A stretch of 5,241 bases of DNA from Armatimonadota bacterium (lineage in GTDB: Bacteria > Armatimonadota > Zipacnadia > Zipacnadales > FEN-943): positions 1 to 5,241 of the forward strand of contig JANZZA010000571.1 of the NCBI GenBank assembly GCA_026419655.1. Reading direction: 5' to 3'. Shown in pieces: positions 1 through 5,241 of the stretch. The notes below the pieces were generated by a model. It was not told the origin of the DNA. It made no database searches and saw nothing but the letters and a program-made list of their open reading frames with translations. How positions within the stretch are numbered: position 1 is the stretch's first letter; each line of letters begins with the position of its first letter. Made by a program: the position numbers and the translations under genes.

Positions 1-1
1 G

Positions 2-63
2 AAAAGGGCGAAACCGACAGTGAGAGAGGCCGCCCTTAGAATCGCCTCGGCCTTTGAGGGGGG
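2..63 (+). other. Probable upstream coding segment of the secretin, in a shifted frame
   Basis: Read from base 2, this stretch is open and encodes a segment ending TVREAALRIASAFEGG, which resembles the amphipathic helix of a secretin N-domain. The downstream secretin frame has a TGA stop at 55-57, and the third frame has a TGA at 21-23. Adding one G in the G-rich run at 58-71 joins this frame directly to the downstream Gly-rich secretin frame, giving SAFEGGVGGRGGRAGG. I therefore infer that it belongs to the same gene and that a base is missing, either by sequencing error or by a real frameshift. The helix assignment rests on pattern only. Confidence 0.5.
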
Positions 64-195
64 GTGGGGGGCCGTGGCGGGCGCGCAGGTGGATATGGAG
101 GCGATTATGGTGGGGGGTATGGCGGCGGCCGCGGTGGCTACGGGGGTCGTGGCGGTTTCGGTGGCGGCTACGGTGGCGCCGGCGGTGGGTATGGT
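58..195 (+). repeat. Low-complexity Gly/Tyr/Arg-rich coding repeat
   Basis: The DNA is a degenerate run of GGY-GGC-type codons interrupted by TAT/TAC and CGT. It encodes irregular GGY, GRGG and YGGG units up to about residue 44 of the secretin reading frame. It sits inside an N-domain, between a putative helix and the strand that contains NALLVRG. Gly/Ser-rich loops in secretin N-domains are known, for example in the N3 domain of GspD, where they lie near the periplasmic constriction. Here the loop carries Tyr and Arg rather than Ser. Such DNA is prone to slippage and misassembly, which fits the frame break at its 5' edge. Confidence 0.8.
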
Positions 196-1035
196 TTGTT
201 TATGCTGCCCAGTGAAGAGATGGAGCCACCAATGGCTTATATGCCTCAAAATGCTCTTCTCGTCCGTGGCCTGCCTGAGGAAATTGACCAGCTCAAAGAA
301 CTGATTGAGCTGCTGGACAAGCCGGCCAAGCAGGTGGAGATCTCGGTCAAGTTCGTCCAGGTCACGATAACCTCGGAGAAGTCCTTCGGCATTGACTGGA
401 CCGTGACCAATGGCCAGCTTGAGGTGTTCAACCGCGGGTTTGCGCCGGCCGAGGCAACGAACAACGTTGTGCGCTTCGCCCGTGGTCGCTTTGAGGCTCT
501 ATTGACTACGGCCCTCTCCAGCGGCCGGGCTACGGTGATGGCCGAGCCGATTGTCACGACCCAGAACAATATGCCGGCGGAAATCAACTTCTATACCGAG
601 ATTCCTTACTTCGCGGCGACGGTCACTTACAATGAGTTTGGCCAGCGCGAGGTAGACTATGAGCCGGATTATGTTTACGTTGACAACGTGCTGTCCGTTA
701 CTCCGCGCATCAACGAAGACGACACCATTACTATGGAAGTCTACCCGGAGATTGACCAGCAGGTTGGTACGGTCGAGGGGCCAAACGGTGAACGAATACC
801 AATCACCAGTAACTGGTACGTGTATGTTCCGCAGGTGACGGTGGCGGACGGTGAGACGCTGGTAATTGGTGGCATGATTAACAAGACCACAGACGAAAAC
901 TTTCGTCGTACGCCGCTGCTGAGCGAGATACCTCTTATCGGTGAGCTTTTCAAGTCGAAGCGGCGGGTGGTAAACAACAGCGAGGTTCTCATCTTCGTCA
1001 CACCGAAGATTGTGCGCCCGATACCGCGGGAGTAG
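64..1035 (+). CDS. Secretin (PilQ/GspD family), C-terminal part; 5' end broken
   Basis: This is the outer-membrane channel subunit of a type IV pilus or type II secretion machine. Secretins assemble as large rings through which the pilus or exoproteins pass. Residue numbers count from GTG 64. Residues 1-44 are Gly/Tyr/Arg-rich. Residues 62-86 (QNALLVRGLPEEIDQLKELI and following) are the end of a secretin N-domain. The beta-barrel domain follows from about residue 88, with GRATVMAEPIVTTQNN at 154-169, the secretin signature TPLLSEIPLIGELF at 283-296 and SEVLIFVTPKIV at 306-317. The protein ends soon after, with no obvious S-domain. A full secretin is normally 450-750 residues, so the N-terminal half is missing. 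The GTG at 64 is only the first start codon after an in-frame TGA at 55-57 and is probably not a real start. Linkage to aro genes favours PilQ over GspD, but sequence alone does not decide. Confidence 0.9.
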   Translation: MGGRGGRAGGYGGDYGGGYGGGRGGYGGRGGFGGGYGGAGGGYGLFMLPSEEMEPPMAYMPQNALLVRGLPEEIDQLKELIELLDKPAKQVEISVKFVQVTITSEKSFGIDWTVTNGQLEVFNRGFAPAEATNNVVRFARGRFEALLTTALSSGRATVMAEPIVTTQNNMPAEINFYTEIPYFAATVTYNEFGQREVDYEPDYVYVDNVLSVTPRINEDDTITMEVYPEIDQQVGTVEGPNGERIPITSNWYVYVPQVTVADGETLVIGGMINKTTDENFRRTPLLSEIPLIGELFKSKRRVVNNSEVLIFVTPKIVRPIPRE

Positions 1036-1065
1036 GACAGGGGTATTTTGACGAGGACTCTCGGG

Positions 1066-1099
1066 CGAACGGCACCCTACGGGCGTGCCGTTCGTTTTT
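1066..1099 (+). terminator. Rho-independent terminator after the secretin gene
   Basis: A perfect 10-bp inverted repeat (CGAACGGCAC at 1066-1075, GTGCCGTTCG at 1085-1094) encloses a 9-base loop. Five T follow directly at 1095-1099. This is a classical intrinsic terminator, 30 bases after the secretin stop and 14 bases before the aroC GTG. It should end most transcripts coming from the secretin operon. Because it sits just before aroC, some readthrough or attenuation into the aro genes is possible, but nothing in the sequence (such as a competing anti-terminator stem) demonstrates it. Confidence 0.88.
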
Positions 1100-1113
1100 G
1101 GGGGCGACGGAGC

Positions 1114-2307
1114 GTGAGGCGACTGGTCTTCTCAAGTGCCGGCGAGTCGCACGGGCGCGGGCTAGTGGCTGTGCTCAGTGGCTTGCCGGCTGGCCTTGAG
1201 GTTGACCGCGAGGCCGTAGGGGAAGAACTGCGGCGACGCCAGCGCGGTTATGGGCGTGGCGGACGGATGGCTATTGAGGCCGACGAGGCCGATTTCCTGG
1301 CTGGCGTGCGCCACGGACGGACTCTCGGCTCCCCCATTGCTATCCTGATATGGAATCGCGACTTCGCGAACTGGCAGGCCGACATGGCGGCCTTCGCTGA
1401 GCCAGGTCAGGAGCCCAAAAGGCCGGCGGTCCGCAAGCCCCGGCCGGGCCACGCTGACCTTGCTGGCGCCCTCAAGTATGGGCATCACGACCTGCGAAAC
1501 GTCCTGGAGCGGGCCAGCGCACGAGAAACGGCGGCACGAGTGGCCGTTGGGGCGGTGTGCAAGCAATTCCTTGCCGCATTTGGAGTAGCCGTCCGCAGCC
1601 AGGTGCTCGCCATCGAGGACGTGCAGGCCAAGCCCGCCGACCTTTCCAGCGACGAGGACTGGGCCCGGGTTGAGGCATCGTGCTTGCGGTGTGGCGATGC
1701 CGAAGCGGAAGCCTCTATGCGAGCAGCTATTGACGCTGCCCGCGAGGATGGTGACACCCTGGGCGGGATCGGTGAGGTGGTGGCGCTGGGTATGCCGCCG
1801 GGCCTGGGGAGCTATGTGTCGTGGGATGAGCGCCTGGATGCAGTGATCGCGGCGGCGCTCATGTCGGTGCCTTCTGTGAAGGCGGTGGAGATTGGCGACG
1901 GCCTGAGTCTGGCGCGGGTGCGTGGTTCGGCCGCCCATGACGAGATCGCGCCAGACGCCCGCCGCACATGGAAGCTTGGCAGGAGCAGTAACCGGGCGGG
2001 CGGCCTGGAGGGTGGGGTCACCAATGGCGAGCCGGTGGTGGCCCGCGTGGCTTTCAAGCCGATTCCGACGCTCCAGCAGCCGCTGCAGAGCGTGGATCTG
2101 GACACCGGGGCGCCGGAGATTGCTCACGCCGAGCGCAGCGACGTGTGTGTTGTCCCGGCCGGCTGTGTGGTAGCCGAGGCGATGATGGCCTTGGTGCTGG
2201 CTGATGCGATGCTGTGCAAATTCGGTGGCGACTGCATGGAGGATACCCTGGCAGCGTACCAGGCATATCTTGCGCGGCTGGAAGGCATGGTGGGGGACGG
2301 TGCCTAA
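1114..2307 (+). CDS. aroC: Chorismate synthase
   Basis: AroC converts 5-enolpyruvylshikimate-3-phosphate to chorismate, the last common step of aromatic amino acid synthesis. It is a cytosolic tetramer needing reduced FMN. The 397-residue product, typical for the family, is complete. Visible motifs are AGESHG at 9-14 with the catalytic His13, RRRQRGYGRGGRM at 40-52 and RPGHADLAGALKY at 110-122 with the second conserved His113. LERASARETAARVA follows at 131-144, then SNRAGGLEGGVTNGE at 292-306, FKPIPTL at 314-320 and ERSDVCVVPA at 340-349 with the conserved Asp343. I chose GTG 1114 because the family begins 8-10 residues before GESHG. The frame stays open back to a TTG at 1048, but that extension would translate the terminator hairpin. 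The ribosome site is weak: GGGGG at 1100-1104 is well placed, while GGAG at 1109-1112 is too close. The gene ends inside the start of aroKB. Confidence 0.96.
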   Translation: MRRLVFSSAGESHGRGLVAVLSGLPAGLEVDREAVGEELRRRQRGYGRGGRMAIEADEADFLAGVRHGRTLGSPIAILIWNRDFANWQADMAAFAEPGQEPKRPAVRKPRPGHADLAGALKYGHHDLRNVLERASARETAARVAVGAVCKQFLAAFGVAVRSQVLAIEDVQAKPADLSSDEDWARVEASCLRCGDAEAEASMRAAIDAAREDGDTLGGIGEVVALGMPPGLGSYVSWDERLDAVIAAALMSVPSVKAVEIGDGLSLARVRGSAAHDEIAPDARRTWKLGRSSNRAGGLEGGVTNGEPVVARVAFKPIPTLQQPLQSVDLDTGAPEIAHAERSDVCVVPAGCVVAEAMMALVLADAMLCKFGGDCMEDTLAAYQAYLARLEGMVGDGA

Positions 2308-4006
2308 GCTGTCGCTACTGCGACCGAGCGGGTCCCTAGCGCCGCCGGCGCGGGCGATATTCCTTGTTGGCTTCATGGCAGCCGGCAAGACCACCGTGGG
2401 CCGCCTTCTTGCTTCCGAGACCGGCCTGCCTCTCGTTGACACGGACGAGCTTATCGAGGCCCAGGTCGGACGGCCCATAAGTGAAATCTTTGCCACTGAT
2501 GGCGAGCAGGCTTTTCGTGACCTCGAGAGCGACGTGCTCGCCCAGGTTGCCGCCGGCCCGCCGGCCTTGGTGGCCACCGGCGGCGGCATCATGGAGCGCC
2601 CTGCCAACGTGGATGTTATGCGCCGCAGCGGTTCCATCGTGTGGCTGCGGGTTTCGGCCGAAGAGGTGCTGGCGCGCACCGAGGGTGATGCCACCCGGCC
2701 GCTATTGAGCGTCCCCGACCGCATGGCGCGGGCGAGGGAGCTACTGGCCCGTCGCGACCCGCTTTATGCACAAGCCGACATTGTGGTGGATACTTCGGGC
2801 CGCCCGCCGCGGCAGATTGCGCGGGAAGTGCGTAAGGCGCTTTTGTCGGATCCGCGGGTGGTGGCGCTACTTGTGCAGCATCCCATGGCCGTGCCTGTGA
2901 AGGTGCGCGGAGCCGCCTACCAGGTGCTCATCGGCCACGGGTTGCTCCACCGGATTGGCGAAATGGTGGCGCGCTTTCGGCCCAGGCCGAAAACGGGGGC
3001 GGTGGTGACGACTGAAGGAGCCTGCGTGACCTATGCGGAGGCCGCTGTGCAGGCTCTGAGGCAGGCAGACTGTCGCGCGGAGCTGATGGTCGTGCCTGAC
3101 GGCGAGGAAAGCAAGTCCCTGGCGGAGCTGGGGCGGCTGTATGCTGGGTTTGCACGAGCAGGCCTGGACCGCAGCTCTTGGGTTTTTGCGGTTGGCGGGG
3201 GAGTGGTGGGTGACCTGGCGGGCACGGCCGCAGCGACCTACTTGCGGGGGCTGGCGCTCTGTCAGGTACCGACAAGCCTGCTGGCTCAGGTTGATAGCAG
3301 CGTCGGCGGCAAGGTCGCCATTAACCTGCCCGAGGGAAAGAATCTGGTCGGGGCCTTCCATCAGCCACGGCTCGTCGTCGCCGACCTTGATACCTTGACC
3401 ACGTTGCCCGAGGAGCACATGCTAGAAGGGCTGGCTGAGGGCATAAAGCACGCGGCGCTCTTTGACCGAGCGTTTTTCGAGTGGCTGGAAGGCAACGCTG
3501 AGGCGGTGCTCAGGCGCGACCCGGTGGCGTTGCGGTACTTTGTGGCCCGGAATGTCCAGCTAAAGTCGGCGATAGTGTCGCAGGACCCTACAGAGCGCGG
3601 CCGGCGGGCGCTGCTGAACTATGGGCACACTATCGGCCATGCCCTTGAGCGTGGGGCCGAAGAGTGGGCCCTGTCGCACGGCCGGGCGGTAGCGGTTGGG
3701 ATGGTGGCCGAGGCATGGGCGGCAGTCTCGGCAGGCATGGCGGAGGGCGATGTGGCCAGGCGGCTTGGGGCCCTGCTGCGGCGGGTGGGATTGTTGGCCG
3801 CGCTGCCGCCTGTGAACTATGATACGGCGGCTGCGGCCCTGGGACTGGACAAGAAAATCGCCGGCGGCGTCCTTCGTCTTCCGGTGGTGCGAAGAATTGG
3901 GGAAGCGCAGGTAGTCGAGGTTGGGCTGGATTTTCTCGCCGACGCCTTGCGGGGTATCACGGCCCGGGGCGGTGGGTCTCAGCCCTTCTCCTGCGAAGAA
4001 GGATAG
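2300..4006 (+). CDS. aroKB: Bifunctional shikimate kinase / 3-dehydroquinate synthase
   Basis: One 568-residue polypeptide carries two shikimate-pathway enzymes. The shikimate kinase domain (about 18-182) phosphorylates shikimate with ATP. It shows Walker A GFMAAGKTT at 24-32, DTD at 47-49, substrate-binding Arg73, ATGGG at 92-96, a lid Arg in TRPLL at 132-136 and RRDPLY at 151-156. The 3-dehydroquinate synthase domain (about 196-556) uses NAD and a divalent metal to convert DAHP to 3-dehydroquinate. It shows PDGEESK at 266-272, GGGVVGDLAG at 299-308, QVPTSLLAQVDSSVGGK at 322-338 and NLPEGKN at 342-348. The expected metal ligands are Glu380, His443 (NYGHTIGHALE) and His460. Both halves look intact, with no stop or frameshift at the junction. 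An ATG at 2885 (residue 196) could in principle allow a separate AroB. The GTG at 2300 overlaps the aroC stop by 8 bases, suggesting translational coupling. An ATG at 2204 in the same frame would overlap aroC by 104 bases and adds no family-like sequence. AroK-AroB fusions are known, for example in Thermotoga. Confidence 0.95.
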   Translation: MPKLSLLRPSGSLAPPARAIFLVGFMAAGKTTVGRLLASETGLPLVDTDELIEAQVGRPISEIFATDGEQAFRDLESDVLAQVAAGPPALVATGGGIMERPANVDVMRRSGSIVWLRVSAEEVLARTEGDATRPLLSVPDRMARARELLARRDPLYAQADIVVDTSGRPPRQIAREVRKALLSDPRVVALLVQHPMAVPVKVRGAAYQVLIGHGLLHRIGEMVARFRPRPKTGAVVTTEGACVTYAEAAVQALRQADCRAELMVVPDGEESKSLAELGRLYAGFARAGLDRSSWVFAVGGGVVGDLAGTAAATYLRGLALCQVPTSLLAQVDSSVGGKVAINLPEGKNLVGAFHQPRLVVADLDTLTTLPEEHMLEGLAEGIKHAALFDRAFFEWLEGNAEAVLRRDPVALRYFVARNVQLKSAIVSQDPTERGRRALLNYGHTIGHALERGAEEWALSHGRAVAVGMVAEAWAAVSAGMAEGDVARRLGALLRRVGLLAALPPVNYDTAAAALGLDKKIAGGVLRLPVVRRIGEAQVVEVGLDFLADALRGITARGGGSQPFSCEEG

Positions 4007-4015
4007 CGACTTTCC

Positions 4016-4798
4016 ATGGCACAGCCAGCGTGGGCAAAGCAATTACGAGAAGTGCTGGTTAAGGGCGCGGCGCTGACCGTGGGCACCGTGGTGGGCCTGG
4101 TTGTCCTGGCGGCTCTGGGCTCACTCATCATCTTTAGTTCCCCTCAGCCAGTTGTCCAGGTTCCTAATGTCATTGGCATGAGTCCCGAGGAAGCCGATAG
4201 CCAGCTTCGGGCGGCGGGGCTCAGGGCCGAGAAGGCAGGAGAGCGGTACGACGATACCATTCCCGCGGGGGCGGTGTGTCACACTGATCCTGGGCCCGGT
4301 CGAAGTGTGCGCAGGGGGCGGCTGGTGCAGTTATACACGAGCAAGGGGCCGCAGACGGCTGTGGTGCCGGACCTTATTGGCCGCAAGCTTGAGGAAGCGC
4401 GTTTGGCTTTGGCCAGGCAGAGGCTTGAGGTGGGCGAGGTTTGGAAGCGGCGGTCTCGGTACGAAGCCGGCACGATTGTTAGCCAGGAACCCTCGCCGGG
4501 CACTAAGGTCCCACCAGGAAGCGCTGTAGATTTGGAGTTGAGCGGGGGGCCAGAGTTCGGGGTCATTCATGTACCCGGCGACGGCGACAAGCTTTTCCGG
4601 GCCGTGGTTATACGGGTCCCAGCGGACTCGGGGTATCATCATGTGGTGGTGGAGAAAATCCACGAGGGTGCGGCCGAGACCTTGCATGACCAGATACACG
4701 CTCCCGGAGAGACTGTGCAAGTGGATGTGGTAGCTGAGCCGGGTGACCGGATGCGCGTCTATATTGACGAGCGGCGGGTGCTCGACCGCACTCTCTAG
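4016..4798 (+). CDS. Membrane-anchored PASTA-domain protein without a kinase domain
   Basis: The 260-residue protein has a short, basic cytoplasmic start (1-16) and one hydrophobic segment at about 17-41, probably an uncleaved anchor. Two PASTA domains follow, at about 45-112 (VVQVPNVIGMSPEEADSQL) and 113-178 (AVVPDLIGRKLEEARLAL). A beta-rich C-terminal part (about 183-260) may be an Ig-like cap. PASTA domains bind peptidoglycan or lipid II-like ligands and usually occur on Ser/Thr kinases of the PknB/PrkC type or on penicillin-binding proteins. Neither catalytic domain is present here, so a cell-wall sensing or scaffolding role is an inference. The C-terminal part recalls the extra Ig-like domain at the end of some PrkC ectodomains, by general pattern only. 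The ATG lies 9 bases after the aroKB stop. A possible ribosome site, AGAAGGA at 3997-4003, is 12 bases upstream, slightly far. Spacing suggests co-transcription with aroKB. Confidence 0.85.
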   Translation: MAQPAWAKQLREVLVKGAALTVGTVVGLVVLAALGSLIIFSSPQPVVQVPNVIGMSPEEADSQLRAAGLRAEKAGERYDDTIPAGAVCHTDPGPGRSVRRGRLVQLYTSKGPQTAVVPDLIGRKLEEARLALARQRLEVGEVWKRRSRYEAGTIVSQEPSPGTKVPPGSAVDLELSGGPEFGVIHVPGDGDKLFRAVVIRVPADSGYHHVVVEKIHEGAAETLHDQIHAPGETVQVDVVAEPGDRMRVYIDERRVLDRTL

Positions 4799-4812
4799 CT
4801 GCTGGACACCCC

Positions 4813-5208
4813 GTGGACGAAGACCACCTGCTGATTGAGCGCTTTCAGGCCGGCGACCGCAGGGCCTTTGATGCGCTGGTGCGGTCGCACTATCGGCGAG
4901 CGTATAACCTCGCCTTCCGGATTCTTGGCGACCCTGAGAAGGCAACCGACGCTACCCAAGATGCCTTCGTGCGCGTCTACAAGGGCCTGCCTAACTATCG
5001 CTATTCGTCAGCCTTTACCACCTGGCTGTACCGCATAGTCGTGAATGTGTCCCTCGACCTGGCACGCAGATCGGGCCGGTCAGCCACTATTCCCCTGGAG
5101 AGCGCCGAGGACGACCGTCTTTCGCCTGCTGACCATTTGGCGGGCGAAGAGACTCAGGACCCATCCGTGTCCTTATTGCGGACTGAGCGGGCCAGGGCTG
5201 TACAGGCC
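4813..5208 (+). CDS. ECF-type RNA polymerase sigma factor, 3' truncated by contig end
   Basis: This is a sigma-70 family group 4 (ECF) factor, which directs RNA polymerase to a small regulon, often in response to envelope stress. The first 132 residues are real. Region 2 spans about 5-88, with LIERFQAGDRRAFDALV at 6-22, the helix DPEKATDATQDAFVRVYKGL at 40-59 (core binding and -10 recognition) and SAFTTWLYRIVVNVSLDLAR at 66-85. A variable linker follows, and region 4 is just starting at LLRTERARAVQA when genomic sequence ends at 5208. The six residues (LSLIHI) and stop at 5229 that the frame appears to add are translated adapter. The GTG start, 14 bases after the PASTA stop, places the family motif correctly, but I see no good ribosome site. 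Coupling to the upstream gene is likely. An anti-sigma factor gene commonly follows such genes but is off the contig. Which ECF subgroup it belongs to cannot be told. Confidence 0.92.
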
Positions 5209-5241
5209 CTGTCTCTTATACACATCTGACGCTGCCGACGA
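5209..5241. other. Nextera transposase adapter (sequencing artefact)
   Basis: The final 33 bases match, base for base from memory, the reverse complement of the Illumina Nextera read-1 transposase adapter. They start with the mosaic end CTGTCTCTTATACACATCT and continue with GACGCTGCCGACGA. This is library sequence left on the end of the contig, not bacterial DNA or a transposon in the genome. It should be trimmed, and it creates a false C-terminus and stop for the sigma factor. Confidence 0.98.

Noticed and set aside
20..304. A 94-codon frame through the Gly-rich region, Ala/Val-rich and membrane-like
   Set aside because: Its hydrophobic look comes from reading GGY-type repeat codons out of frame. 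Only its first part is likely real, as the shifted upstream part of the secretin.
680..685. TTGACA inside the secretin gene as a possible internal promoter for the aro operon
   Set aside because: The bases at the correct -10 distance are GC-rich (CCGCGC-like), so no promoter is supported.
1048..1053. TTGACG resembling a -35 promoter box upstream of aroC
   Set aside because: No acceptable -10 element lies 16-18 bases downstream; that position is the GC-rich terminator stem.
2204..2299. Upstream ATG extension of aroKB
   Set aside because: It would overlap the conserved C-terminus of aroC by 104 bases and adds 32 residues unlike shikimate kinase. GTG 2300 fits better.
1162..2724. A 520-codon open frame on the - strand opposite aroC and aroKB
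   Set aside because: It lies antisense to two clearly conserved genes, its translation is rich in Arg, Ser, His and Pro with no recognisable motif, and such long shadows are common in high-GC DNA.
5209..5227. Tn5 mosaic end as evidence for a transposon in the genome
   Set aside because: It continues directly into the synthetic Nextera read-1 tail and ends the contig, so it is library adapter.

Overview
The window looks like one end of a metagenomic or draft contig from a high-GC (roughly 60% or more by eye) Gram-negative-type (diderm) bacterium. All recognisable genes are on the + strand and packed tightly. A secretin implies an outer membrane. A shikimate kinase/3-dehydroquinate synthase fusion next to chorismate synthase and a pilus-type secretin suggests a non-proteobacterial lineage. 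Armatimonadota or a relative of the Deinococcus-Thermus or Thermotoga groups is possible, but this is a weak inference from gene order and no marker here settles it.

Layout: (1) positions 1-1035 hold the C-terminal part of a PilQ/GspD-family secretin. Its N-terminal part is off the contig, and the frame appears broken in a run of G at about 58-71. A Gly/Tyr/Arg-rich loop follows the break. (2) 1036-1113 is a short intergenic stretch with a textbook intrinsic terminator (perfect 10-bp stem followed by five T). (3) aroC (chorismate synthase) begins at GTG 1114. (4) A fused aroK-aroB gene overlaps the end of aroC by 8 bases. (5) A membrane-anchored protein with two PASTA domains and no kinase begins 9 bases after aroB. 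(6) An ECF-type RNA polymerase sigma factor begins 14 bases later and is cut off by the contig end. (7) The last 33 bases (5209-5241) are not genomic: they match the reverse complement of the Nextera transposase read-1 adapter.

Functionally, the aro genes cover three of the seven shikimate steps: AroB (step 2), AroK (step 5) and AroC (step 7). Their tight spacing and overlap point to one transcript with translational coupling. The PASTA protein and sigma factor appear to ride on the same transcript. The terminator after the secretin indicates that the pilus/secretion operon largely ends before aroC, although no convincing promoter for aroC is visible.

I found no new system, mobile element, CRISPR array or RNA gene. 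The most useful observations are technical (adapter at the 3' end, frameshift in the G-run, over-extended aroC start) and contextual (secretin-aro linkage, AroKB fusion, kinase-less PASTA protein paired with an ECF sigma factor).
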